From Pseudomonadota bacterium (lineage in GTDB: Bacteria; Pseudomonadota; Alphaproteobacteria; Rhizobiales; Aestuariivirgaceae), in NCBI GenBank assembly GCA_020161855.1, contig JAIUNJ010000003.1, positions 186,001 through 250,000 on the forward strand: a DNA stretch of 64,000 nt. Direction: 5' to 3'. Positions 55,344 to 63,836 of this stretch are shown here, piece by piece. Position 1 is the first letter of the stretch; each line of letters begins with the position of its first letter. The notes below the pieces were generated by a model. The model saw only the letters and a program-made list of their open reading frames with translations. It searched no databases and was not told the DNA's origin. The translations under genes and the position numbers were made by a program.

Positions 55344-55928
55344 ATGCAGAGCACATTCAAACAGATGATCGACGGGAGATTGTTGCCTGATTCACGAAAA
55401 CGTGCAGTTCTAATAATATATCTTACTGTAATATTTCAATTATCCATTGTATTTATAGTTTACTATTTATCAGAGTCCATAATTGAACGTCTTGACGAGG
55501 TATTTCATTTTGGTGCTTGGGCTTGGCCCAGCGTTGCAAGACTTTCCGAAGAATATGGAGATGCCAATAGAAATCGCGCGCAGTTGATCATACTGGCCAG
55601 TCTGATCACTCCGGTTTTAATGTCGACCGCCTTGATCGTCGTATTTAGAAAACGTGTGCTGGAAAATAGAACTTTCTTGAGCTGGCCTCTCCTTAAAACC
55701 GCGTCTCTTGCGCTGGCGATGGTTATAATATTGTTCTTCGTGTTCCCTGGGGCATACACGGGGGTCGGAATCAGAACAAAGATTTCCCTGACCAACTCAT
55801 TTCTAATGCTGCCGGTGACTGCGCTTGGTGGTTACTTTGCGGGTATGGCCCTATTTCCTTTCATCGCTTCAGCTTTAGCTAGAATTCTCAGACCAATTTC
55901 GAGGATTAGCGATCGCCATGGCCGATAA
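55344..55928 (+). CDS. Small membrane protein in the AT-rich island
   Basis: 194 residues with three to four hydrophobic helices (VLIIYLTVIFQLSIVFIVYYL, LIILASLITPVLMSTALIVVF, TASLALAMVIILFFVFPGAY and a last Gly-rich helix). It starts 17 bases after the RTX-type fragment. The frame continues beyond its TAA for 37 more codons with a good transmembrane segment (YYLGLLVAGAAYLSLF), so the stop may be a recent change. No family recognised. Membrane proteins of this size next to toxin-like fragments can be immunity proteins, which is only a hypothesis here. Confidence 0.55.
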   Translation: MQSTFKQMIDGRLLPDSRKRAVLIIYLTVIFQLSIVFIVYYLSESIIERLDEVFHFGAWAWPSVARLSEEYGDANRNRAQLIILASLITPVLMSTALIVVFRKRVLENRTFLSWPLLKTASLALAMVIILFFVFPGAYTGVGIRTKISLTNSFLMLPVTALGGYFAGMALFPFIASALARILRPISRISDRHGR

Positions 55929-56042
55929 CAAATTCACCACCTATGGAGGTACTATCTTGGTCTTCTTGTGGCTGGGGCAGCCTATCTCTCTTTGTTTGAG
56001 TTTAATCGTCGCTCCAAACTGAAAGACGAGAGGCTGATATGA
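55918..56042 (+). pseudogene. Frameshifted short membrane ORF
   Basis: An ATG at 55918 opens MADNKFTTYGG, but the hydrophobic stretch that fits best (YYLGLLVAGAAYLSLFEF) lies in another frame and ends at 56042, overlapping the next ATG by ATGA. One base change near 55942 would join the two. The start text ATGGCCGA recurs at 56684. Low confidence. Confidence 0.3.
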
Positions 56043-56683
56043 CGATATTGGGATTTCTCTATCAAACAGGCCTCGCGCCACCCGTCATAACGGCCTGGGC
56101 CTTCTGGCATTATTTTTCAATGTTCAGGAGGAGATCGGCGCGGGCAAGCACTGAGTTTGGTCGTGCGAAAGATGCGGTAAGTCCAGCGCTCGCTTCAGCG
56201 GGAGCGATCTGGCTCGTTGAATTGACTTTCAGGCTTATGGCATTCGAGTGGTTTGGTAGAGTTCACGTTGCCAACCTATATGCCGCAAACATTGCACTGA
56301 GCAGCCTCCTAACGACCGCCTTGGTCTGGATAGTCTGGCGGACAAGGGCAGTAAATGTCTTTCTACCCATCCTGAAGCCAAAGAAAAATAACAAATCTAT
56401 CGCAGGTATATTTTGGCTTTACTTATCTGGAACATCCATAATTTATGGAATTATCATAGTTCTTTATATTCTCATATTGTATCACGATACGAGTTTGGAT
56501 GAAACTGGGCTGGTCAGAAGTACCGGGCCGCGCCAGTTGTTGGTCCATCCGCTTGTCATAGGAAGGCCGGATGTAGGCTTCCTGTGGGTCCTTACGAGTT
56601 TTTTTGGCTTAGTCGTCGCGTTTCATTGTTTCCTAAGCATTCTTTTTACTCGACAAATTAAAAGCAAGTTGAAAGCACGATAA
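56039..56683 (+). CDS. Membrane protein in the AT-rich island
   Basis: 214 residues with four or five hydrophobic helices (e.g. AANIALSSLLTTALVWIVW, SIIYGIIIVLYILILYHD, FLWVLTSFFGLVVAFHCFL). The first 20 residues (MTILGFLYQTGLAPPVITAW) are also present, slightly altered, in a fragment at 56709-56765, where they are fused to an RTX-type sequence. No family recognised. Confidence 0.5.
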   Translation: MTILGFLYQTGLAPPVITAWAFWHYFSMFRRRSARASTEFGRAKDAVSPALASAGAIWLVELTFRLMAFEWFGRVHVANLYAANIALSSLLTTALVWIVWRTRAVNVFLPILKPKKNNKSIAGIFWLYLSGTSIIYGIIIVLYILILYHDTSLDETGLVRSTGPRQLLVHPLVIGRPDVGFLWVLTSFFGLVVAFHCFLSILFTRQIKSKLKAR

Positions 56684-56698
56684 ATGGCCGACAGTTCA

Positions 56699-56892
56699 AA
56701 TACGATATCAAGATATTTGGACTCCTCTATGAAGCAGGCCTCACGCCACCCGTCATGACGGCCTCGGCCGACAATGGCGAAGGAGTCCTGCTCCATGATG
56801 CAGACGGCGAAGGTGCGATCAGCGTGGTCCGGAAGGATATCTTCACCAAGCGGGATGCCAATGCCACGCCGGATATCGAAGTCTTGCGATGA
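56699..56892 (+). pseudogene. Chimeric fragment: membrane-protein start fused to RTX-type tail
   Basis: One open frame reads KIFGLLYEAGLTPPVMTASA, matching the start of the 56039 protein, and then DNGEGVLLHDADGEGAIS and IFTKRDANATPDIEVLR, matching the 54877 fragment. It therefore combines pieces of two island genes in one frame and has no start codon. This is direct evidence for recombination inside the island. Confidence 0.55.
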
Positions 56893-56951
56893 CGGATTTA
56901 CGCTCTCTATAAATCGTTAACTCTTAATAAAAAGGCATACTGCATAAAAAT

Positions 56952-57311
56952 ATGATGAAATTTCGATTTATATTCGTAGATAAATATCGGATGATAGCCA
57001 GATTTATACTTCGCGTAGATGAGTGTTGGGGTTTTCTAGGGTTGGTAATAACTGGAATTATTATAGGGTTTCCATTTATTGCAGCTCTTTTCCTCGAAGA
57101 AAACATGAGAATTGTTAATTCTACATTCGCAAGAATATACGTATTAGTATGGATAACAATTGCTCTGCTATTTTTTGTTCCGTTTTGCGTATTCTTATTC
57201 TCTCTTGTGCACGAGCGAATGTTCATGGCGCTTGGACTCTATAAGCTTTTCGGAAAGGAGAATTTTTCCAATAGGTCGGCGCTCATTCAGTGGTCTGGCT
57301 ACAAGCGGTAA
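56952..57311 (+). CDS. Small membrane protein at the end of the AT-rich island
   Basis: 119 residues with two long hydrophobic helices (WGFLGLVITGIIIGFPFIAAL and IYVLVWITIALLFFVPFCVFL). Very AT-rich coding sequence. No family recognised. It ends 74 bases before the right direct repeat. Confidence 0.5.
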   Translation: MMKFRFIFVDKYRMIARFILRVDECWGFLGLVITGIIIGFPFIAALFLEENMRIVNSTFARIYVLVWITIALLFFVPFCVFLFSLVHERMFMALGLYKLFGKENFSNRSALIQWSGYKR

Positions 57312-57385
57312 GAATGTAGTCAAATGACCAGAGAAAATTTGTTTAGCGATAGCTTCAGAATCAATGGCCCTGTGTCTGGTGCTGC

Positions 57386-57453
57386 TACAGTCTCGGGAAG
57401 GTGATACGGCCGATCATGGCGCCATAAAGCGGAGGCCGCCCCCGACCGTCAAG
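57386..57453. repeat. Direct repeat, right copy, flanking an AT-rich island
   Basis: Same 68 bases as 54507-54574 with six mismatches. It begins 14 bases beyond the stop codon of the minus-strand DUF1615-type gene. Its version of the leader peptide reads MIGRITFPRL and then stops, so it is probably the non-functional copy. Confidence 0.85.
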
Positions 57454-57467
57454 CGGAAGGGCGGCAC

Positions 57468-58610
57468 TCACTTGGCGGCCATGCAGGCCTGATAGCGCTT
57501 GGTCACGGTTTCGGCGAAGATCTTCGTCGTCATGACGCGCGTGATCTTGGGGCTGCTGAGCCTGATGTCGGGGATCATGGCAAAGGCGGGCTTTGCCTTC
57601 GCCACGCGCTGGAAGGCCTCGCGCAACGCCAGGAAGGTCCTTGTTGAAACAAAGCCCTTCTCCTTCTCGAGGAGAAGGTCCTCGCGCACCTGCCGCTCCG
57701 AGAGCCCGAGGCCATGCCGCTTCACCGCCTTGAGCACGGCGCGCTCGGTGGCGGTGCTGCCCGGCAGGGCCTCGCCCTTCTTGTTGTAGCTCAGGAGATC
57801 GCCATCGAGCGCCAGCTTCTCATCTGCCAGCCGCGCCACCACCGACTGGAAGGCGGCATTGCGGCTGGCATAGCGCCCGGCATTGTAGTCGGCGAAGCGG
57901 TAGACCTTGCGGTCATAGCCGCTGTCATAGCCGAGAAGCTGCGCCGTGCCGAAATAGAGCCCGCCATGGCGCGTGTAGAGTTCGTCGCGCACGGCATAGA
58001 CATCATCGAGCATCATCGGAAGCCAGCGCCGCTTGCGCGCCATCTCAAGAGCGAACTTCACCGACACCTGCATGGAGCCGACAGTCGCCACCTCGTTGCG
58101 TTCCTCGATGATGCGGTTGAGGACGCCGGAGCGCAGCACGATGTCGAGCCCCGACTTCTCACCGGCATAGGCCACCATGGCGCGATAAACGAGATCGAGG
58201 TCGCGCTCGGTGCGGGCATTGCGCACGCGCGACAGAAAGCTTGTGTCGGGTGTCGGCCTGCTTTCCAGCCAGTTGAGAACGACGCGGCCCGCCACCGGAA
58301 TGCTGTCGAGCTTCGCCCGCAGGGCCTGTTCGGAGATACGCCCCAGGCCGGGCACGGCGGGATCGGCAACGAAACCCGATTCCTGGTCGACGATGGCGAT
58401 CACCGCACAGGCATTTTCCTTGGACCTGTCGAAGCGCTGCAACTGCAAGACATCGAGAATGTCGGTGGCCCAGCCGCGCGGATCGTCCACGTTCTTCTCG
58501 GCGAGCCTGATCAGCCGCGTCACCTGTTCGACGCTTGTATCCGCCGCAATGGATGGCTGGACCGTCGCCAGAAGCACAAGCCATGCCGCTGCAATTTGCC
58601 GGAGGAACAT
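57468..58610 (-). CDS. DUF1615-family exported protein
   Basis: 380 residues from MFLRQIAAAWLVLLATVQPS with a signal peptide. The segment VIAIVDQESGFVADPAVPGLG, followed later by TVGSMQVSVKFALEMA and RFADYNAGRYASRNAAFQ, matches DUF1615 and resembles lytic transglycosylase-like active sites with Glu in QESGF. Periplasmic; the activity of this family is not established, as far as I know. The start was chosen at the signal peptide; GGGAGG-like bases are weak. It is divergent from kynU with 39 bases between. Confidence 0.75.
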   Translation of the reverse strand: MFLRQIAAAWLVLLATVQPSIAADTSVEQVTRLIRLAEKNVDDPRGWATDILDVLQLQRFDRSKENACAVIAIVDQESGFVADPAVPGLGRISEQALRAKLDSIPVAGRVVLNWLESRPTPDTSFLSRVRNARTERDLDLVYRAMVAYAGEKSGLDIVLRSGVLNRIIEERNEVATVGSMQVSVKFALEMARKRRWLPMMLDDVYAVRDELYTRHGGLYFGTAQLLGYDSGYDRKVYRFADYNAGRYASRNAAFQSVVARLADEKLALDGDLLSYNKKGEALPGSTATERAVLKAVKRHGLGLSERQVREDLLLEKEKGFVSTRTFLALREAFQRVAKAKPAFAMIPDIRLSSPKITRVMTTKIFAETVTKRYQACMAAK

Positions 58611-58649
58611 GAAGGCCGCTATAGCACGCGGATTGGGGAGGACCATGCC

Positions 58650-59882
58650 ATGACGAGAGAAGAATGCCTGAAGCGGGATCAGACCGATGAGTTGCGGCAC
58701 TTTCGTGACCGCTATGCCATCCCCAGGGGCATGATCTATCTCGATGGCAATTCGCTCGGCCTCATGCCCAGGGCCGTTCCCGAGCGTGTCGCCCATGCGG
58801 TCAGCGTTCAGTGGGCCGAGGATCTCATCACCTCATGGAACAAGCATGGCTGGTTTCACCTGCCGCGCGTCGCCGGCAACAAGATCGCCCGGCTCATCGG
58901 CGCTGCCACCGACAGCGTGATCGTCGCCGATACGATCTCGGTCAATCTCTTCAAGGTGCTCTCGGCCGCGCTGGCGCTGCGCCGCGGCCGCAAGGTCATC
59001 CTCTCTGACAGCGGCAACTTCCCGTCCGATCTCTATGTCGCCCAGGGTCTCAACCGCTTCCTCGCCGATGGCCACAGCCTCAAGGCCGTGGCACCCGAAG
59101 ACGTTCTCGATGCCATCAGCACCGATGTCGCCGTGGTCATGGTGACGGAGGTCGACTACCGCACCGCCCGCCGCCACGACATGAAAGCGATCGTGACCAA
59201 GGCCCATGCTCAGGGCGCACTGGTGATCTGGGACCTTGCCCATTCGGCAGGCGCCATCCCGGTCGATCTCATGGGCGCCGACTGCGATTTTGCCATCGGC
59301 TGCACCTACAAATACATCAACGGCGGGCCGGGCTCGCCCGCCTTCGTCTTTGTCCATCCGCGCCTGCAGAACGAGGCCGAACCAGCACTCGTCGGCTGGT
59401 GGGGCCATGCCAATCCCTTCGCCTTTTCGCCGGAATGGCAGCCTGCTTCCGGCATGGTGCGCCAGCAATGCGGCACGCAGGCCATGCTCTCGATGGTGGC
59501 CCTCGATGCCGCACTCGACACATGGGCAGACGCCGACATGCAGAAGCTCCATGCCAAGTCGAAGGATCTCTGCGGCCTCTTCATCGCGCTCGTGGAAGAA
59601 CGCTGCGCAAGGCACGGCCTGAAGCTCGCCGGACCGCGCGATTTTGCGGCGCGCGGTTCCCATGTCTCCTTCCACTGCCCGGAAGGCTATGCCGTCATGC
59701 AGGCGCTGATCGCAGCCGGTGTCGTCGGCGATTTCCGCGCTCCCGATCTGATCCGCTTTGGCTTCGCGCCGCTCTACAACAGCTTCACCGAAACCTTCGA
59801 CGCGGCAGAGACTCTGGGGCACATCCTCGACACGAGAAGCTGGAACAGGCCGGAGTTTCTGGCGAAGAAGTCGGTCACCTGA
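58650..59882 (+). CDS. kynU: Kynureninase
   Basis: 410 residues. PLP-binding Lys221 in CTYKYINGGPGSPAFVFV, the WDLAHSAGAIPVDL segment with the PLP Asp, and MIYLDGNSLGLMP at the start are typical of KynU. It cleaves kynurenine to anthranilate and alanine. No tryptophan dioxygenase or formamidase gene is in the window, so the rest of the pathway is elsewhere or kynurenine is taken up. GGGGAGG lies 8 bases before the ATG. Confidence 0.95.
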   Translation: MTREECLKRDQTDELRHFRDRYAIPRGMIYLDGNSLGLMPRAVPERVAHAVSVQWAEDLITSWNKHGWFHLPRVAGNKIARLIGAATDSVIVADTISVNLFKVLSAALALRRGRKVILSDSGNFPSDLYVAQGLNRFLADGHSLKAVAPEDVLDAISTDVAVVMVTEVDYRTARRHDMKAIVTKAHAQGALVIWDLAHSAGAIPVDLMGADCDFAIGCTYKYINGGPGSPAFVFVHPRLQNEAEPALVGWWGHANPFAFSPEWQPASGMVRQQCGTQAMLSMVALDAALDTWADADMQKLHAKSKDLCGLFIALVEERCARHGLKLAGPRDFAARGSHVSFHCPEGYAVMQALIAAGVVGDFRAPDLIRFGFAPLYNSFTETFDAAETLGHILDTRSWNRPEFLAKKSVT

Positions 59883-59885
59883 ATC

Positions 59886-61022
59886 TTAGCGCAGCAGGGC
59901 TCTGGCTTCCGCCGGGCCCAGCGGCTTGGGCCGCGTGCAGGTCGACTTGATCTCCACATACTTGCCGGATTTGCCGGCGGCCATTATCGCGGTCATCACC
60001 TCGACCACATGCGCCATGCGGCTGATCGAGCAGCGGATGTCACGGCGCTTGATGATGCCTTCCGCCATGTCGGCAAGTCCCGCCGCCCGGTAGTTGGCCC
60101 ATTGCAGCCGGGTCTCGCCATCCCAGTTCGGCGTGGCGAAGGGATGATCCCACATGGTGAGTGTCTTGGGCGTGGCATCCGTGCCGGCCAGTTGCACGTC
60201 GCCGCCAAAGAAATTGGGGTCGGGCAGGAAGATCGCGCCGTTGGTGCCATAGATCTCAAGATTGGGATGGCGGTGGGCATAGATATCCCATGAGGCGGAG
60301 AGCGTGATCGCCGCGCCATTCGCGAAATGCAGCAGCGCATGATAGGTGGTGGGCGTCGTCACCTTGATTTTCTCGCCCTTGCGCGGCGCCGAGGAAATGA
60401 CCCGCTCCTTGCGCGCCGTCACCTGCAGGGCGGCAACGCGTTTCACCGGCCCCACAAGGTTGATCAGGCTTGCGATGTAATAGGGTCCCATGTCGAGGAT
60501 CGGGCCGCCACCCGGCTTGAAGAAAAAGTCCGGATTGGGATGCCAGTGCTCCATGCCGTGGCTCAGGATATGAGCCGTGCCGGAAATGACCTTGCCGATA
60601 TCGCCGTCATCGATGGCCTTGCGCGCCAGTTGCTGCGAACCACCGAGGAAGGTGTCGGGCGCGCCGGCAACCTGAAGCTTCTTCTTTTTGGCGATGCGCT
60701 CGAGATCGCGCGCCTCCGCCGTCGTCAGCGTCAGCGGCTTCTCGGAATAGACGTGCTTGCCCGCCAGCAGGATCTGCTTCGAGACCTTGTAGTGCACCGC
60801 CGGAACGGTGAGGTTGACGACAATGTCGACAGCGGGATTCTTGAGCAGGTCCTTCACGCTCTGTGCCGGAACACCGAATTCGGCACCACGTGCCTGCGCC
60901 ACCGCCATGTCGATGTCGGCGACGGCGCGCATCTCGATATGGCGGAAAAGCGGTGCCAGCTTGAGATAGGTGGTCGAGATGTTGCCACAGCCGATGATGC
61001 CGGCGCCCAGTTGCCTGTCCAT
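59886..61022 (-). CDS. Gfo/Idh/MocA-family oxidoreductase
   Basis: 378 residues. NAD site AGIIGCGNIST at the start, the EKPLTLTTAEA motif with the catalytic Lys, and a C-terminal beta-sheet domain with GGGPILDMGPYYIASLINLVG. These oxidise sugars, inositols or sugar acids. It is 8 bases downstream of a sugar-phosphate-isomerase-like gene on the same strand and behind a LacI-type regulator, so a two-step conversion of an unknown polyol or sugar is likely. Confidence 0.9.
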   Translation of the reverse strand: MDRQLGAGIIGCGNISTTYLKLAPLFRHIEMRAVADIDMAVAQARGAEFGVPAQSVKDLLKNPAVDIVVNLTVPAVHYKVSKQILLAGKHVYSEKPLTLTTAEARDLERIAKKKKLQVAGAPDTFLGGSQQLARKAIDDGDIGKVISGTAHILSHGMEHWHPNPDFFFKPGGGPILDMGPYYIASLINLVGPVKRVAALQVTARKERVISSAPRKGEKIKVTTPTTYHALLHFANGAAITLSASWDIYAHRHPNLEIYGTNGAIFLPDPNFFGGDVQLAGTDATPKTLTMWDHPFATPNWDGETRLQWANYRAAGLADMAEGIIKRRDIRCSISRMAHVVEVMTAIMAAGKSGKYVEIKSTCTRPKPLGPAEARALLR

Positions 61023-61030
61023 GTTGCTTC

Positions 61031-61783
61031 TCAGATTTTGGAGATGAAGTTGAAGGAGTTGCGCGCGAAGGAGGTGAAGTCCTTCGGGTCGTCATGCTCG
61101 ACGATGAGATTGAGACAGCGCGTCTTGCCGACGGCCGCCATCACCTCCGGCCACCTGATCGTGCCGGCGCCAACATCGCTCTGCCCATGCTGGTCGAGGT
61201 TCTGGCCCCTGGGCGCATTGTCCTTGATGTGCACCGCCGTGATGCGGTCGCCATAGGCCTTGATCCACTTCACCGGATTGTGCCCGGCGAAGGCCACCCA
61301 GGCGATGTCGCATTCCCAGTCGAGCAGCGGGCCACCTTCGAAAATGCGTTCATGCGGCGTCGAGCCATCCTTCAGCCTGATGAACTCGAAATCATGATTG
61401 TGCCAGCCGAAGCCGTAGCCCTGGTCGCGCACCCACTTGCCCACTTCGCCAAGGCGCTTGCCGAAGGCCTTCCAGCCCGCGCCGCTTTTCGGGCGCTCAT
61501 CTTCCGGAATGTAGGGGCAGAAGAGGCGGCGCATGCCGAGTGTCCTGGCGATGTGCAGGACTTTCTTCTTCTCCGACTCGAACTGGCTGAGCGGAAAGAA
61601 ATGGCCCGTCGGCATGGTGAGACCGTGCTTGTCGAGCAGCTCGCGAAACGTCTCCGGCGCCTCGTAGACACCGCCAAATCCTTCCACTTCCACGTATCCG
61701 CACCGCGCCAGATGGGCGAGCACGCCATCCCAAGGTTGAAAATTCCGAGCACTATAGAGTTGAAACGAGATGCGCTGCGGCAT
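61031..61783 (-). CDS. Sugar phosphate isomerase/epimerase-like TIM-barrel protein
   Basis: 250 residues from MPQRISFQLYSARN; AGGAGC precedes the ATG. TIM-barrel features: GFGWHNHDFEFIRL, WECDIAWVAFAGHNPV, AVHIKDNAPRGQN and LIVEHDDPKDF, which supply the metal ligands of the AP-endonuclease-2/xylose-isomerase-like family. It precedes the Gfo/Idh/MocA gene. An earlier in-frame ATG (61822) adds 13 atypical residues. Confidence 0.87.
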   Translation of the reverse strand: MPQRISFQLYSARNFQPWDGVLAHLARCGYVEVEGFGGVYEAPETFRELLDKHGLTMPTGHFFPLSQFESEKKKVLHIARTLGMRRLFCPYIPEDERPKSGAGWKAFGKRLGEVGKWVRDQGYGFGWHNHDFEFIRLKDGSTPHERIFEGGPLLDWECDIAWVAFAGHNPVKWIKAYGDRITAVHIKDNAPRGQNLDQHGQSDVGAGTIRWPEVMAAVGKTRCLNLIVEHDDPKDFTSFARNSFNFISKI

Positions 61784-61864
61784 GCCTAAAATGCTCCTGA
61801 AAAACTGGACCGCCCGGACCACAAAAGTGCGGGTTGCAGGCGGATAAAGGATGGTTGGAATTTT

Positions 61865-61943
61865 TGCAACGTTTCACACATTACATATATGGCTGATCTG
61901 TAACATCAGAAACTCCAATAAAAATGCACCTTGAAACGTTTCA
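61865..61943. promoter_or_regulatory. Pair of LacI-type operators between divergent operon and regulator
   Basis: TGAAACGTTTCA (61932-61943) is a perfect 12-bp palindrome of the LacI/GalR core type (AACGTT centre), 24 bases before the regulator start. TGCAACGTTTCA (61865-61876) differs by one base. The two centres are 67 bases apart, which suits looping by a tetramer or cooperative control of both directions. Confidence 0.7.
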
Positions 61944-61967
61944 TGGACTGCGCTATCGCCTTCAACC

Positions 61968-62963
61968 ATGGATATCGCCACCGACAAGCGCCCCACCCTC
62001 CGTTCCCTGGCTGCAATCACAGGTCTTGGCATCTCGACGGTGTCACAGGCCCTCAGGAACAAACCAGAAATTGCAGAGGAAACACGGCGCCGGGTACAAC
62101 TTGCGGCTCAGCAGGCCGGCTACCTTCCGAACCGCGCCGGGGTCCGCCTGCGCACCGGCAAGACCAATGTGATCTCGGTGATTCTCAACGCCCAGGACGC
62201 CGGATCGAGCTTCTTCGCCGATTTCGTCTATGGGGTGGCCCAGGGCCTTTCCAACACCAGCTACCATCTGGTGGTGACGCCGCATGATCCCAACGATCCA
62301 ATGAAGCCGATCCGCTACGTCATGGATACGGCCTCTGCCGACGGCATCATCATCTCTCGAATCATGCCGAACGACCCGCGGGTGCGCTTCATGGCCGAAT
62401 CGGGCATGCCCTTCGCCACCCATGGCCGCACCGAGATGGGCCTCGTTCATCCCTACCACGACTATGACAACGAGGCCTTCGCCTATGAAGCCATGCGCCA
62501 GCTCGCCGAGCGTGGCCGCAAGCGCGTCGCCCTCCTGTCACCACCACCTGATCTCGCCTTCTTCCGGCACACCCACGCCGGCTATGAGCGCGGCCTGCGG
62601 GATTTCGACATGGAATCCTTCCCGCTCGCCGCCTGCACCATCGACATGCCGCTCTGCACGCTGAATGAGGCCGGGCGCACGCTCTCGGGGCATCCCCACC
62701 CGCCCGATGGCATCGTCAGTGCGTCGGCAACGGCGGTCTATGCCTTTGCCTCGGGCTTCGGCTCAGGCCCTCTCAAGATCGGCAAGGATTTCGATGTGGT
62801 GTCGAAGCGCACCAGCGATCTTCTGCGCATCGCCATGCCCGAGATCATTTCGATCGAAGAGGATTTCGTGCTGGCCGGCCGCGACGTGGCCCAGCTCCTC
62901 ATTCGCCACATCGATGGTGAACCGGCGGAAGACCTGCAGCACCTGGTCGGCCCGCCGCACTAA
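61968..62963 (+). CDS. LacI-family transcriptional regulator
   Basis: 331 residues. HTH at residues 10-30 (TLRSLAAITGLGISTVSQAL), then hinge and an effector-binding domain ending in the family tail SIEEDFVLAGRDVAQLLIRH. It is divergent from the isomerase/dehydrogenase pair with two good operators between. The ligand is likely a sugar or polyol of that pathway. Confidence 0.9.
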   Translation: MDIATDKRPTLRSLAAITGLGISTVSQALRNKPEIAEETRRRVQLAAQQAGYLPNRAGVRLRTGKTNVISVILNAQDAGSSFFADFVYGVAQGLSNTSYHLVVTPHDPNDPMKPIRYVMDTASADGIIISRIMPNDPRVRFMAESGMPFATHGRTEMGLVHPYHDYDNEAFAYEAMRQLAERGRKRVALLSPPPDLAFFRHTHAGYERGLRDFDMESFPLAACTIDMPLCTLNEAGRTLSGHPHPPDGIVSASATAVYAFASGFGSGPLKIGKDFDVVSKRTSDLLRIAMPEIISIEEDFVLAGRDVAQLLIRHIDGEPAEDLQHLVGPPH

Positions 62964-63727
62964 AGCATCGCGAGCCCGCCCTTGCGTTCGATCGCGCTTT
63001 CAAGCGCGAGGATTGCGTCATAGGCGGCGGTCTCGAGCACCGAGAAACCCTTGAGCAGAAGCCGGCTGCGGGCATCATCCAGGGCCGGATCGGCAAAGGC
63101 CGCAGCAAGGGCCGCACGCAGGCGCGGCACATCTCCAGCCACCGTCACAAAGGGCAGCGCCGGCACGCTGGGTGAACGCGCAACGGCCACGAGCCCTTCC
63201 AGCAGATCCGGCCGGTAGCGCCGCGCCAGCTCCATGCACACGGCATCGATGGCGCAGACATCGGCGCGGCCATCCCGCACGGCCTCCATGGATTTCACAT
63301 GGCCGCCGCTCAGCATCACGTCGCCAAAGAAGCGGCCATCGCGCGCGAGGCCGTGAAACACTGCCTTGAGCGCCAGCATGCCTGACATCGAATCGGGCGT
63401 ATTGACCGCCGCCAGCGCGCCCCGGAAGGCCTCCAGCGGCTTCTCCTCGCGCGCCAGCACGAAGCTGCAATAGCTCGGGCCATCGCAGCCCGGCGCATCA
63501 TAGTGCGGCGTTGCCACCAGCGTGAGCTTGCCCCGGAAATGATGGGTGAAGGGGTAGCCGCAGGTCTGGCTGAAGAGCAGATCGGGCTGGAGCCAGACGC
63601 TCATGAAATCGGCAGGCCGCGACAGCGGCACCGCGACACCGAGATGGCGGGCGAGCCCCGCCCAGAAACGGTCGGTGTCGGCGCGGATTTCCGGCCAGTC
63701 ATACATGGGAAGGGTGGCGATCATCAC
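62960..63727 (-). CDS. PhnD/SsuA-like substrate-binding protein without a signal peptide
   Basis: 255 residues. Phosphonate-binding-protein fold: LPMYDWPEI, FSQTCGYPF, AAVNTPDSMSGMLALKA, GGHVKSMEAVRDGRADVCAIDAVCMEL. It starts directly at the first strand (MMIATLPMYD) with no signal peptide or lipobox, so it would stay in the cytoplasm. No ABC permease or ATPase is near. Its stop overlaps that of the LacI gene by 4 bases. Confidence 0.8.
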   Translation of the reverse strand: MMIATLPMYDWPEIRADTDRFWAGLARHLGVAVPLSRPADFMSVWLQPDLLFSQTCGYPFTHHFRGKLTLVATPHYDAPGCDGPSYCSFVLAREEKPLEAFRGALAAVNTPDSMSGMLALKAVFHGLARDGRFFGDVMLSGGHVKSMEAVRDGRADVCAIDAVCMELARRYRPDLLEGLVAVARSPSVPALPFVTVAGDVPRLRAALAAAFADPALDDARSRLLLKGFSVLETAAYDAILALESAIERKGGLAML

Positions 63728-63836
63728 CCCATTTGCCTTGCCCGCCCTGCGGCAATCAAGCGATCACTGTTGAGAGAATTGCAATTGCGGCGGGGCCGCG
63801 CTGCCCCCTATTTTGCATGGACATTTGCAAGTTCCC

